Positions 53,166-63,331 of a stretch of DNA of 64,000 nucleotides are shown one piece after another. The stretch spans positions 745,726 through 809,725 of the forward strand of contig VSDK01022257.1 of the NCBI GenBank assembly GCA_009767595.1. Reading direction: 5' to 3'. Position numbers and translations under genes: made by a program. This DNA comes from Symbiodinium kawagutii. Taxonomy: Eukaryota > Sar > Dinophyceae > Suessiales > Symbiodiniaceae. The first letter of the stretch is position 1, and the number at the start of each line of letters is the position of its first letter. The notes below the pieces were generated by a model. The model did no database searches, had not been told where the DNA came from, and saw nothing but the letters and a program-made list of their open reading frames with translations.

Positions 53166-53282
53166 CTAGAAGAAAACACTCAATGTAGTGAGAAAGTGTA
53201 TCTAAACCATGGTTTACCAGAAAAGATGTTACATTGGAGTTTTCAGGATATCATCCATTGACCATCAATTGGACGCCCAAGC

Positions 53283-53387
53283 ATGAATGTTTCAAGGGAT
53301 GTTATGGGAAGGGGAACCTCCAAAACTCAGCTGGCCCTCAAGAAAGCCCCCAGAATCCGTTGCAGCACGTGCCGGGAAGGGGACACT
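53283..53387 (+). CDS. G10 first exon
   Basis: ATG right after CGCCCAAG. MNVSRDVMGRGTSKTQLAL, KKAPRIRCSTCREGDT at a good donor GACACT|GTAAGC. Contains a Cys-x2-Cys. A rival frame from acceptor GTTTTCAG (53242) reads YHPLTINWTPKHECFKGC; it would meet a stop at the next junction. Confidence 0.5.
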
Positions 53388-53689
53388 GTAAGCTCTTGTG
53401 CAGAACTGTGCCTCTTCAAACGTGTTTTTCCTTCTGGCTGAAAGAACAACATGGAACAACAACACCTTTGACTATGTACTGCTGTTGCACCTACTGCTAC
53501 TGAATAAAACATTAGCAGCTGTTGTTAAATACAAGTTGTGGTTGCAATTCAATGGTTAACAACAGCATAATGTTAAATATCATTACAACTGCTAATGGTT
53601 TTGTACAACAACTATAATGGCTAAATACAGCTTGTTGTGACCATTATACAACGACAACCACAACAAGAAGTCATGGTCAGAGTACCCAG

Positions 53690-53731
53690 GAAGTGCAACC
53701 AAGCCCTACGGGAGTCTCTCGGCGATTGCCA
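53690..53731 (+). CDS. G10 small exon
   Basis: Acceptor AGAGTACCCAG|G, donor TTGCCA|GTGAGG, both good. Frame 0: EVQPSPTGVSRRLP. A multiple of three, open in all frames. Confidence 0.5.
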
Positions 53732-53808
53732 GTGAGGTCCCGTGCAAATTTGGGTCGCTGCTCACAGGGTTATGGCATGTTAGTTATGGGGTGGTAATGT
53801 TTCTATAT

Positions 53809-53918
53809 GGTGGTTTCTCAAAATGGGGTACCCAAAAAATGCCCCAAACATGTTTATTACTATCTATGGTTTAGAATGGGATGATTTAGGGGTACCCCTA
53901 TTTTGAGAAACACCCCAT
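53809..53918 (+). mobile_element. Family B element
   Basis: GGTGGTTTCTCAAAATGGGG to TTTTGAGAAACACCCC; ATATG on both flanks. Confidence 0.85.
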
Positions 53919-54813
53919 ATGGGCGATAGTGTTTGTTTTTTTAAAGCTTCATCATGGTTGACATAGTTGTCCATGGTGTGTCATGATTAATGATAGTTGG
54001 TGATGAGGCATTGTGAAATTTGTGTGAAATACAGACAACAATCTATATATATATATACATATATATGTTTCATGCATGTTTCTTGAGTTTGCCTGTCATT
54101 CTGATCCACTAACTGTCATGAATTGTCAATGCCAAAGTATCATTAGTTGTAAAGAACCGTTCATTCCCAATTATCAATCCTTGTCATCACTCATCAGGCA
54201 TTATCACTTGATGCAATCTAACATTGTGCTGGCCACAATTTGGTTTTTGAAAGCGGTAAATCATCATGTGGCTTGTATCGTATCATTGGTGTCATGGCTT
54301 TCAAACCATAACATACCATGGCTTGTCGCTTTGATATGACCTTGGGTCAGGTCAAAACCCTGTACCTGGTTCCCCTATCATTCACTATTGTTTTACCTAT
54401 TATTGTTGGTTACTATCCCTCATTGTTGCGTTTTTCCTATTATTGTTGGTTATTATCCCCCATTATTGTTGGTCAATATTAACCCACAACCATATCACAA
54501 AATGGTATCATCATTGTCACTCTGTTTGAAAGGCACCTAAGACACTCTGAGGTTGACCATCGTCATTCCTATCGTTTGTCGGCCCTGTGGGTAGTTATGG
54601 GTCCTTGATGGTCAGAAAGGAGGCAGAAGCCAACACACTAGCATCATCTACCCCATGGTATTTTGCCCAGCATAGCTGGTCGTGATGACAGGTGTTGGTT
54701 TTCAATGTATGCCTAGATATATGTTATGTATTACTGTATTCATATATTTCTCTGAATACACATGTGTATCATACCTGGCTCGTTTGGATATCATTTACCC
54801 TTCACCAACTCAG
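53919..54813. other. G10 intron with family C copy
   Basis: Family C at 54343-54494 (GGGTCAGGTCAAAACCCTG to TTAACCCACAACC), with an internal duplication of CTATTATTGTTGGTTA and ATATG / ATATC flanks. An AT microsatellite lies at 54040-54066. An 87-codon frame at 54076 is unsupported. Confidence 0.55.
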
Positions 54814-54990
54814 GCATTGGTCTTCTTCTGGTCGCCCAAGGTTTGGAAAGGAGGAAATCGATTGGAAGCTACCTTTGACGCTGCAAGAGGAGTCTGCTCC
54901 TGCTTGAGGCAGTTCTGGGTGTCGGGTTCGCTAGGGAGCAACCCCAGTGCCTCATTGTTATTCATAATGATTCCCTCTGAAGCAGCATAA
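54814..54990 (+). CDS. G10 terminal exon
   Basis: Acceptor TTCACCAACTCAG|G. ALVFFWSPKVWKGGNRLE, ATFDAARGVCSCLRQFWV, SGSLGSNPSASLLFIMIP, SEAA, TAA. Phase 0 as required; the three-exon product would be 107 residues. Another open frame reads IGLLLVAQGLERRKSIGS. Confidence 0.5.
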   Translation, partial: ALVFFWSPKVWKGGNRLEATFDAARGVCSCLRQFWVSGSLGSNPSASLLFIMIPSEAA

Positions 54991-55870
54991 TCAGCCATGA
55001 TTTTACCATGAAACAACCAGAACATGTATCAGCTACTAGCCATCATGAAGCATCATAAACCGTCAGCCGCCACCGCCATAGTCATTCATCTCTCTTACAC
55101 ATAAGTGGCACGAGATTTTCAATCTTGGTCATAACACATACACTGGGTCGTGTTTGTCAATTTCCTATCATTGCAAATCATGTGAAATCATCTCGTCAAC
55201 CACCATTTCTGACCGTAAGAAATTGATGGAACTCATCACATCGTCAACAATTGATTTATAATAATTCATTGAGTTGTGAGAAGTATATTGCTCGTAGAAT
55301 TGTATTACCAGTTGCAAATGACAAACTACTAGTGTTTGCTATTTCCATGTGTATTGCTAATCATCAAATTTCAACTACTAGTACTTGGTTGGTGGTTTCA
55401 ATCATTGTTTATTTTCTCTAGTGGTTATTAACAATTGGTTGGTTGACAAGCATATTTTTCAATAGGGGTGGTTCAACCATCAACCAGTCTAGTATCAACC
55501 ATTAATTACAATCATTATAACTGCTATTATTAACCATTATTAACCACTAGTTCACCATTGGGGTGGTTCAACCACCAACCAGCAATGATCATTATCAACC
55601 ATTATTCCCATATATAATCATTATTGACCACTATTAACCATTACTAACCACTAGTTAACCATGGCTGGTTCAACCATCAACCATTACTCAACCATCATCA
55701 ACCATCAATAACCATCAATGATTCAAAGGATTGGTGAGCACCACAACCAGTCATGGTATGATCACTGGCTCACCATGGTTCACCATGGGTGGTTCAACCA
55801 CCAACCAGACTACCATTTCTAACCCACGGTTTGTGGCGATCACAACCAGCCTTTCGTGCCAGGTCTACAG
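54991..55870. other. Intron or spacer with family A copies
   Basis: Full family A at 55384-55487 followed by three extra right ends (GGTTCAACCACCAACCAG near 55582, 55690 and 55808). Otherwise AACCATTATTAACCAC texture. Confidence 0.6.
55384..55487 (+). mobile_element. Family A element
   Basis: CTTGGTTGGTGGTTTCAATC to GGTGGTTCAACCATCAACCAG. Confidence 0.8.
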
Positions 55871-55948
55871 GTTAGCCGCGAAGTGGGGGCATCACTTCGA
55901 GAAAAAGAGATCCGGCGCTGGTGTGAAGCTGGTTCAGTTTATGGCCAG
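55871..55948 (+). CDS. G11 exon
   Basis: Acceptor CAGGTCTACAG|G, donor GGCCAG|GTTATA. VSREVGASLREKEIRRWC, EAGSVYGQ: charged helix. Six G11 exons, 55871 to 57689, share one phase chain. Confidence 0.55.
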
Positions 55949-56202
55949 GTTATACATATCTATGTATATATATTTATATTTATATATTTATTTATTTATA
56001 TTTATATTTATTTATTTCCATATATATATATATACAAAATACATGTATACATATGTTAGAGAGACCTTTAGGTGCTATTTTGTGCGTCCGATTTCTTTAC
56101 TTTTGAGAATCCCGCAGGCATCACTGGAGAATTAAAAGGATTAAACGGATTAAATCATGTGATCCTTTTGATTTAATCCTTTTAGTCCCTTTAATCCTCC
56201 AG

Positions 56203-56242
56203 GCAGAGCGGGAGGACCTGGAGGATTTGGAGGATCGAAAGG
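56203..56242 (+). CDS. G11 small exon
   Basis: Acceptor TTAATCCTCCAG|G, donor AAAGG|GTCCAA. AEREDLEDLEDRK, strongly charged, coiled-coil-like. The preceding intron ends in a hairpin of GGATTAAA / TTTAATCC words (56131-56199). Confidence 0.5.
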
Positions 56243-56720
56243 GTCCAATAGATCATATCTATCTACTGCTATATCAACCACTGTATATCATTGTCATTCC
56301 ATTGGAAAACTTAATGATTGACTAATAATATGTGGTTGCCAATTAGATTATAATTGATTTTTATCAGTGATTATTATCAGTGATATTTGGCAAATATTAT
56401 CATCGATTATTGGCAAACCCATTACATGATCTATCACTGCTAGACAAATACATGACACAAACATGATTGTCAACCACCTCATGGCTATATATATCAACCA
56501 GCTGTCAATGGTTGTAGAACTGAATCAATTATTGTCAATCAGCAAACAAATGTGTCCCTAGTTCGTCTACCCCTATACTATCAATGAAACAAACATGATA
56601 TAATAATCAAACCACAGATCATGTATTTTCTGCAACCCATTATATTTCAAATACATGATAATCAGATACATGAAACAAACAATCACGGCTGTTTTCATGT
56701 ATTTGTCAACCACTTCGAAG

Positions 56721-56823
56721 CGACGTTGCCACGGCCGCCGGTGTTGAGGCCTACACTCCTGCCGCAGCCGACCTCCCCTCAGGCTGCGTGCCGCCAGAGG
56801 GGTTGGGGTCAGCTTCGAGAAAG
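56721..56823 (+). CDS. G11 exon, GC-rich
   Basis: After ACTTCGAAG, donor GAAAG|GTCCCT. Phase-linked frame: TLPRPPVLRPTLLPQPTS, PQAACRQRGWGQLRE. A rival frame DVATAAGVEAYTPAAADL, PSGCVPPEGLGSASRK looks more natural but breaks the phase on both sides. Confidence 0.5.
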
Positions 56824-57019
56824 GTCCCTATGGTGGTTTTATAGGGGGGGGGGTTATAGGAGTTTTATAGGGGTTGTATCCATGAATGATGGGTAATGAT
56901 AGTGGTTTTATAGGCGTTTTCTAGGGGTTTTATAGGGGTTGTATCCATGAATGATGATGTTAATGATAGGAGATAAGAAGCAACAATAGTGGTTAAACAA
57001 CTACTGGTTGGTGATTGAG

Positions 57020-57203
57020 GGCAATGTCGGAAACTCGCCATTTTTCTCGCTTGGTCAACCTTTGCATCATCACCGCAGTGGTTCCCGGCTTTTTGGTGGG
57101 TACTCGTAAGATCTTTGTAGTATCTGATAGCCATACAACGGTAGCTCCATATGAATACGTGCCACCCTCAGTTTTATCATGGATAGCTTGTGATTCACAC
57201 ATG
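57020..57203 (+). CDS. G11 exon: transmembrane segment
   Basis: After GGTGATTGAG. AMSETRHFSRLVNLCIITAV, VPGFLVGTRKIFVVSDSH, TTVAPYEYVPPSVLSWIA, CDSHM. One membrane helix. Ends at ATG|GTGGATTCTC, where the donor is the first bases of a family B element. Phase 0 out. Confidence 0.6.
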
Positions 57204-57303
57204 GTGGATTCTCAAAACAAGGAACTCCCAAAAATGGTTGGTTTCTTACTATAAGTGGCTAATGAAGGATGGTTTAGGGGTACCCCTATTTTGAGAAACC
57301 ACC
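57203..57303 (+). mobile_element. Family B element forming an intron
   Basis: GGTGGATTCTCAAAACAAGG to TTTTGAGAAACCACC, flanked by ACAT on both sides. The predicted intron 57204-57327 is this element plus 24 bases holding TACTAAC (57315-57321) and the acceptor CTTGTAG. Confidence 0.85.
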
Positions 57304-57327
57304 ACATCTAAGAGTACTAACTTGTAG

Positions 57328-57415
57328 CATTCCCAGCAGTTTGATAATCCTTCCAGCAGTGACCTTCCCAAACCATCGCTGGGAAGGACGTTGCTGGATC
57401 TACCATCCAAGATGG
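57328..57415 (+). CDS. G11 exon
   Basis: HSQQFDNPSSSDLPKPSL, GRTLLDLPSKM to ATGG|GTGTTG. Ser/Pro-rich. In phase with both neighbours. Confidence 0.6.
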
Positions 57416-57451
57416 GTGTTGTGCAATCGTCGTAATCAACCAGCCATTGTT

Positions 57452-57566
57452 GGTTAATAACTGGTGGTAGAGCTTAGTGATGGGTTATAAGTTAAGTTAT
57501 AAGTATTCACAGGAAAGGCTAAGCTAACTTATAACCCATCACTAAGCTCTACCACAGGTTATTAAC
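57452..57566. repeat. Long hairpin, arms of about 43 bases
   Basis: GTTAATAACTGGTGGTAGAG, CTTAGTGATGGGTTATAAGT on the left; ACTTATAACCCATCACTAAG, CTCTACCACAGGTTATTAAC on the right; about 30-base loop. Nearly perfect, so recently formed. Lies inside the last G11 intron. Confidence 0.9.
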
Positions 57567-57648
57567 TTATAACTAGGTAGTTACAATACTAGGGGAAACC
57601 CGCCAACAAGAATGGCTAGCCCTCTAAATTTTGATGCTTCCTTCACAG

Positions 57649-57689
57649 CTAAATCATCTACGGGTCGTGGCATTCTTGTTCACTTCTAG
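57649..57689 (+). CDS. G11 terminal exon
   Basis: Strong acceptor TGCTTCCTTCACAG. Linked frame: KSSTGRGILVHF, TAG. Completes the phase chain. Confidence 0.5.
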
Positions 57690-58230
57690 CTTGGTTGAGA
57701 CAACTGCAAGTGGCAAGGGGTAGACTGATTTTTTCTGCCAGTAGTTTACCACAGCTCAAAGGTGGAGGCCCACAAACCTTATAAGTTGGTGAAGCAGCCA
57801 ATTTCTAAGCCATCTTCGTGGTTTCTCAGACCATAGGGGTATCCCATTTATAATCCAGTATATTGAACATTTATAGCAATGAATCAACAATAGCTTTGGG
57901 GTGCCCCTATGACTTGAGAAACACCCATGGGTTTATACCATTAGTATCCTTTATTGTTGGTCATTATCCCCATTATGTTCATGGGATCATGGTCATAACC
58001 CCTTTGAAGCCCCTTTACTACCCATGATTGGTGGTTAGAATTTGCTATTAATCATTATAATCCCCGTAACAAGCAAACTAATAACTAATAATAATCCTCT
58101 ATATCTCCGTATCAGTCATCATATTGAGAAACATCCATTTAACAGGCCTAGTTGTATCTACCATTCACCTGGTCCCCATATCGTTATCTAAAACCCGTGG
58201 GCCCCCGTTGTCCACGAACTCAGGCAGCCA
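57690..58230. other. Spacer with family B element
   Basis: Family B at 57818-57926 (CGTGGTTTCTCAGACC to ACTTGAGAAACACCC). No coding island before CGAACTCAG. Confidence 0.5.
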
Positions 58231-58284
58231 ATGCGCCTTGCAAACACAAGGCACAGCTTTAGGCGCGGTCACGGGCAGCAGTTG
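58231..58284 (+). CDS. G12 first exon
   Basis: ATG seven bases after CGAACTCAG|G. MRLANTRHSFRRGHGQQL to AGTTG|GTGATG. Arg/His-rich. The exon may instead begin at 58224 as an internal exon. Confidence 0.4.
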
Positions 58285-59198
58285 GTGATGATTATAGTTA
58301 GTTAGTTAGCCGTGAATATTATAGCCATAACTGACTAGCCATAACCATAATTAACGTTCATATTATGTTATAGCCACATTTGTCATCAAACCTAACTGCA
58401 GGTTGGCGATTCACTACTCACCAACTAATTGTGGTTAGTTATTCATTCAACCATGGTTATGGTTAGTTATTGACATTTGTGAAATAACCATGGTTGAGGT
58501 TAGTTAGTGATTGGTGATGGTGTTGGTTATTCAACATGCACAATGGTTTGGACAATGGGTGAACATGTTGCTACTGAGCATTCATCAACAAACATCAACA
58601 GCCAATACCAAACATGAACAACGGTTTGGCTGGCTTGTTCATTCACCATATGTTTAAGTGACAATTAATCAATACCAAATCTGGTGGTTTCTCGTGCCAT
58701 AGGGGTACACCCAGTTCTCACCCAGTATATTAGACATTTATGGTGATAAACCAACAGCTGTTTTTGGGGTGCCCCTATCACTTGAGAAACACCCAATCGA
58801 ACAAGCACAATGCTTGGATAAGCTTCAATACAAGTTAATTAGTAAGCATCAACCCACCAATCCCTAACAATGGTTAGTTGGTAAGCATCAATACCAGAGA
58901 AGTATCTAAGAACTTGATTGGTTGCTTGCCTGCTCGCATGCTGCTGTTTGGCTGGATTTTTTGGGGGTTGGCTGTTTAGTTTGTGTTGCCTTCAACTAGG
59001 TCATTGTAGTTCCACATCGAAGTACGTTTCTTGGTCCCAGATTACATTTACCCTACCCAGATTTGCCTATTTAATGACCCAGTTTTGTAGCTGAACACAC
59101 CATATATGGAGTGGTTGGGAGTGTGTTGGTTCCGAAAAATTGTCGCATAGTTCTGTTTGTTTAGGGGTTTTCGATTTTTTTTGGGGGTTTTCAATCAG
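58285..59198. other. G12 intron with family B element
   Basis: GGTTAGTTATTCA / TAACCATGGTTAT texture, family B at 58681-58793 (AATC flanks), then ordinary AT-rich sequence. Confidence 0.55.
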
Positions 59199-59345
59199 CC
59201 GCGATGCGGTGATGGTGCGGTCGGTGCGGTCATGGTCTTATGGCGGTCCTTCCAGAGCCATCATGATCCAAAGGAAGTGGATCTTCATGCAAAGGATAGC
59301 CAGAAACTCGGCGTGTTCATGAATCCTCGGTGCCTTCAACCATGA
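59199..59345 (+). CDS. G12 terminal exon
   Basis: Acceptor GTTTTCAATCAG. PRCGDGAVGAVMVLWRSFQ, SHHDPKEVDLHAKDSQKL, GVFMNPRCLQP, TGA. Phase 0 fits 58284. A rival frame reads RDAVMVRSVRSWSYGGPS, RAIMIQRKWIFMQRIARN. Predicted G12 product is 66 residues. Confidence 0.5.
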   Translation, partial: PRCGDGAVGAVMVLWRSFQSHHDPKEVDLHAKDSQKLGVFMNPRCLQP

Positions 59346-59939
59346 TCATTTCTAGTAGAGGAAGTGCCAATCTATAAATGCCACTGTCAGCCGGGATTTC
59401 AACAAGTGCAACGACATGTTTGATTGCATGTCACCATTTTGGTGGTCCAGAATGATTGTGAATGTTTCTCGTTGATGAATCAGACATGAAATTTGTGTTG
59501 CTTGGATGCACTAGTAGCAAATCAGTGGTTATTCACCATGGTTAAACCGTTATTCATTTGCTATATAACCATCAGTAGTGGTCAGGAATTGTATGATTCA
59601 TCATTCATCACCATGTCATTATCCCATCATCAGATTCCACGATGATCAAGATCTAAAACCAATGGAGCTTCATACTAGCTTCACTATGTTTTACTACCAT
59701 GTATGACTGTCATTCTTGCCCATTGATTGTAGAATTAGTAATATTGGTTGATACTCTTGTTGCCATGGCTGGTATGCAGTACAATCACCTCATTCGAACT
59801 TGTACTGGTCAGTGTACTAGTGTAAGGTTTAGCAATTTACCTTGTGTAAGGTGATATCATGCGATATATCTCTATCATGCAGTACTAGTGTAAATCACCT
59901 TGGGTGGTATACCTCCGTCATGTGACGCCGTCATTGCAG
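59346..59939. other. Spacer
   Basis: AT-rich, with CAGTACTAGTGTAA repeated at about 59810 and 59880. No coding island seen. Confidence 0.5.
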
Positions 59940-60068
59940 GTACTCCCAGGTCACATCTCCCGGTGCGCGGGCGAAGTTGTACAGAGCTGTTGGGCAGCGC
60001 ACGCCATGGACGTAGCCATTTGGAAAACTGTTGCGTGGTGTTTGTCGTCACATAGAAAGGGATATTGA
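59940..60068 (+). CDS. G13 exon to a stop
   Basis: Acceptor CGTCATTGCAG|G. VLPGHISRCAGEVVQSCW, AAHAMDVAIWKTVAWCLS, SHRKGY, TGA. Amphipathic with Cys. GC-rich against AT-rich flanks. Upstream exons not found. Confidence 0.5.
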   Translation, partial: VLPGHISRCAGEVVQSCWAAHAMDVAIWKTVAWCLSSHRKGY

Positions 60069-60633
60069 TACATTTGAATATTTATGTGTGATATATTTAT
60101 ATTTGTTTATTCATATAATTTGTTTATATATATAATATATATATATATGTATTTGTGTATTTATCTATTTTTATTTATTTACATTTCAATACATATATAT
60201 ATACATATATACATACGTTATACATTTCAGTATGTATATCTATCTCTATTTAAATATGTATATTTGTATATTCATGAAGCTGTATATTTAAACATGCACA
60301 TGCAGCATTAGTACACATACCTCATTGCAGTAAAACTACGCCAATATGCATGTATCTATCTCTCAACTGCATGCGTTGAGAATAGAGAGATGATGATGCT
60401 TCTTTTTACTTGGTTATAACCCTCGCATCATGCTTGAAATTGAGATTGGGCCATTCTGGTCTTGACTCTCGATTGAGCTGTTGCTTCCATTGCTCCATTT
60501 CAGCCAAGATCAAAGCGTTGTTTCAGCAGCCAGCAGTTCCTTGTATTTAAAGTCCATTATATGCAAATACTTGTTTTCGAATTAGTTTTACTCGCTGCAT
60601 TATAGAGCACTTCGCCGTTTTGTTTTATTAAAG
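60069..60633. other. AT-rich spacer
   Basis: TATATATGTATTTG runs to about 60310, then mixed sequence. Ends in CCGTTTTGTTTTATTAAAG, a T-rich acceptor. Confidence 0.6.
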
Positions 60634-60884
60634 GTTGCTTTGTGCTTCTTGTGGACCCAAACACTTTGGAGAGTTCAATCCTATAAGACATTTAAGAGAC
60701 ACTTCTGGAAGCCGCACAATAGTTTCGACTCAGATCCACTAGGTCAACAATCTTGTGCTACCAGCATATACCAGCAGCTCAAAACTGGCATCCGGCGCCC
60801 CTGTGAAGCCTCCTTGCAACTTCACGATTTGTTGGCGTGGCTGGTCACATTGTTGCGGAGATCATGTGACAAGATGAGCTTCAG
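60634..60884 (+). CDS. G14 exon, 83 codons
   Basis: Open throughout. VALCFLWTQTLWRVQSYK, TFKRHFWKPHNSFDSDPLG, QQSCATSIYQQLKTGIRR, PCEASLQLHDLLAWLVTLL, RRSCDKMSF. Donor TTCAG|GTTGGT is the start of a short family A-like element. An internal acceptor CCAGCAG (60777) would keep only the GC-richer second part, which is the more certain. Confidence 0.55.
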
Positions 60885-60928
60885 GTTGGTTGGCTAACAT
60901 TCTCATAGGAGTTGAAACCACCAACCAG
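60885..60928 (+). mobile_element. Truncated family A element
   Basis: GTTGGTTGGCTAACATTCTC, ATAGGAGTTGAAACCACC, AACCAG: 44 bases with a GT start, CTAAC inside and AG end. Confidence 0.6.
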
Positions 60929-61438
60929 GATATGATTGATATTGTTGATTGATAGTAGCTGGTTGATTCGGGGTCGATGATGATAGTATACAAGCTCGCT
61001 GTTGGATGAAAAAGGCCACAACGCTCACGGTTGACAATGGGTCAGGTTGACTTTTGGTTTGGTTTTCATTTCTGGGTGTGGCCCAAAATTTGTTTTGTGC
61101 GTTTCCTGTGAGCAAGTGATCAGCCGCTGAATGTAGAACCATTGCGATTTGGACATGCTTGTTCGCACAATTGGGGTAGGCTTCTGAAGCAATAGAGAAC
61201 TGTAGAACCAACTACGGTATTGAATCAGTATATAATAGCATCGCTTCGCAGGGATGCTAAAGACAATCGCTTCAACACAGAACCATTTTTGGGGATACCA
61301 CTTGTATCGAAAAAAATGCTCAAAGAGTTTCAATTGCTGCAAAATTGCACAGACATTCCCTAGGGCAGGCGCCTAACAAGTGACCAGCATAGTTATTCAA
61401 TTGCTGCATTTCCTTTGTCGCCCACTTCAAAAGGACAG
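60929..61438. other. G14 intron
   Basis: Minus frames of 102 and 105 codons overlap (61342-60903) but have low third-base GC and no splice logic. Ends CAAAAGGACAG. Confidence 0.4.
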
Positions 61439-61526
61439 TTGGGCGAGACCCGGGACGGGTCCGATCTGCAGGCCCTGCAGAAATGACATGACTCTTAGCA
61501 GAGCCATTTACAACGACAGGATGTGA
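61439..61526 (+). CDS. G14 terminal exon
   Basis: In the phase left by 60884: WARPGTGPICRPCRNDMT, LSRAIYNDRM, TGA. Has Cys-x2-Cys. A rival frame reads LGETRDGSDLQALQK, TGA at 61484. Confidence 0.4.
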
Positions 61527-62586
61527 ATGCAGATATTTTGCAACCAGGAGCCCTCAATCTAAGCTGGTGAACATAACTCGGGAAACTGCCAGTCATTGCA
61601 TATATGACTATAGTACACGTCAAATTGATTCCTGATCCAGGGTAGATATACGTACATAAAACTATACTTAGATACATGGCTTGTTAATCAACCAACTTCG
61701 AACCAGGGGACCCCACCTTTGCGCAAGTCGGAACTGAAGCCTTTCAGAATTGGTTTACTATCCTCAGCATACTCTCGCAGGTCCACAGACAGTAGGTCCC
61801 AGGGATTGATCAAGCGAATCCATTGAGATTTCACGTCATGGAAGCCGTGGTTTGGCGACAAAGTTGTTCTCATTATGACTCATTATTCACCATCCTCCAC
61901 TTCACCATTCTAAAGCATCTTCTTAAATCATCACCATCGCCCTGGCCACAAAGGGTAACATCAGCCTAGTGACTTTAATCTTGGGATAGTAAAACAGGGG
62001 AGGTGTGCTCATCAATGGCTCGGTGAGAACTCCAAGGTATCCAAGTCCCATGGCGAATCATTTCGGCTGGGCTCCGCAGGTCATCCTTGACCAAAAGTGT
62101 CCTTAGCGTTTCCTTTTTTCAAGGTGGACAGCAGCTCCGCCCTTGCACGACCGGTTGATGGTGCCAAGCTTCGATTTTTTTTGTTACCTTGGGTTGGCTT
62201 TCCCAAGTTGGCTTGGTTGGGCTTTCCCATGTTGGCAAAGATACCAGTGGATTCAGTATAGGGAATGCTTCGCAACAGTTGATGTGTTGGTTCATCCCGT
62301 AGTTCATTGGAAGCATTGCAGGCGTTCAGTTCATCTTTTTGTGATGTTGGTGTCGGGTTCTGCTGGAACAGGTGAACGAATATGGCCAACGGCTCAGGCC
62401 TTCAGCTAATGCTGGGGATGGTAGATTCATTCGTGCCCTTTAACTAGCGATGGTTGTACAACAACTGCTTACCTTAAGCCAACTTCGTCAGAGGCACTCT
62501 GTATGCTCTTTGGGGTAGGTTGGTGGTTGTCAAGCTTGCCATTGAGCCAACTGGTGGTCGCCTAGCTCTGAACGGATCGCTCACCA
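61527..62586. other. Spacer or 5' region of G15
   Basis: A possible island at 62124-62153 (VDSSSALARP between CTTTTTTCAAG and GTTGAT) sits in an 88-codon plus and a 102-codon minus frame. 62190-62240 is a near-tandem GTTGGCTTTCCCAAGTTGGC. Nothing firm. Confidence 0.4.
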
Positions 62587-62739
62587 TGAATCGAAAGCTG
62601 TGCGAAACCTTGGGCGCCACCAACCGGGCAGCCGCCTCCGATTTTCGCAGTCAACCGAATCCTTCGAACCGCGTCCTCTTCGGCCCCGGGGCATCTCCGG
62701 ATTTTCGGCACAAATCGAAACATGATGCTCTCCTGGCTG
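62587..62739 (+). CDS. G15 first coding exon
   Basis: ATG 21 bases after GTCGCCTAG. MNRKLCETLGATNRAAAS, DFRSQPNPSNRVLFGPGA, SPDFRHKSKHDALLA to GGCTG|GTGAAT. Frame is open upstream to 62520. Two other frames are also open (CAKPWAPPTGQPPPIFAV; ESKAVRNLGRHQPGSRLR). The next exon agrees with the chosen one. Confidence 0.5.
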
Positions 62740-62793
62740 GTGAATCAGTCAGCCCTGAAACCCATTTGATCCCGAGATTTTTCAGCCATCCAG

Positions 62794-62828
62794 GTCAGCA
62801 GGGGAGAACCAAGAGTTCTGAACAGTTG
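62794..62828 (+). CDS. G15 small exon
   Basis: Acceptor TTCAGCCATCCAG|G, donor AGTTG|GTATAG. QQGRTKSSEQL in phase with 62739. Confidence 0.45.
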
Positions 62829-63174
62829 GTATAGATCCCTTGTTGTTGCTGATTGTTTATGGATGATGAACTGGTTGGTGAGGGAGCGAGGCCAGCCACT
62901 ATAAACTGACAAACCATAGCCACTTTAAACCACCATACCTCAGAGAAAGTCATCCAAAGTTCCCATCATTAACCCTTGGTTCCCCCATGATTGTTGGTTG
63001 TTATCCCCACAAACCACTACTCTTCACCGACTAATCAGCGACTTATCACCGACTATTCACGGCTATTCACCACTATTGACCACTATTGGACTTTAACCAC
63101 TGTAGACCATGCTATAAACCCACCATAAAACCACTACCAACCACTACACCCACGGATGCTCATTGCCAAAAAAG

Positions 63175-63331
63175 ATCGCTGAAAACGGAGGAACCTTCGG
63201 CCGTAGACGCAGTTCAGCGCGCTGCTGCCACATGGTCACGGTGTGAGACGCGGCACGTGGTGCGACCAGTAGGCAGAATTTTCATGCAGAAAGTGGCGAA
63301 AATGATGGTTACAATGACCCAGATGCTCCAG
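63175..63331 (+). CDS. G15 exon, two readings
   Basis: After CCAAAAAAG. Long reading: SLKTEEPSAVDAVQRAAA, TWSRCETRHVVRPVGRIF, MQKVAKMMVTMTQMLQ to donor CTCCAG|GTATGG. Phase-linked reading: IAENGGTFGRRRSSARCC, HMVT to CACG|GTGTGA at 63241. The long one has the better donor. Confidence 0.5.

Noticed and set aside
60010-60030. GACGTAGCCATTTGG, similar to part of the dinoflagellate spliced leader
   Set aside because: Only about 11 bases match and they lie inside a well-supported open exon (59940-60068) with no donor after them.
62081-62389. 102-codon minus frame with hydrophilic, protein-like composition
   Set aside because: Tempting, but a + acceptor and near-tandem repeat lie in the same place and no minus-strand splice sites fit.
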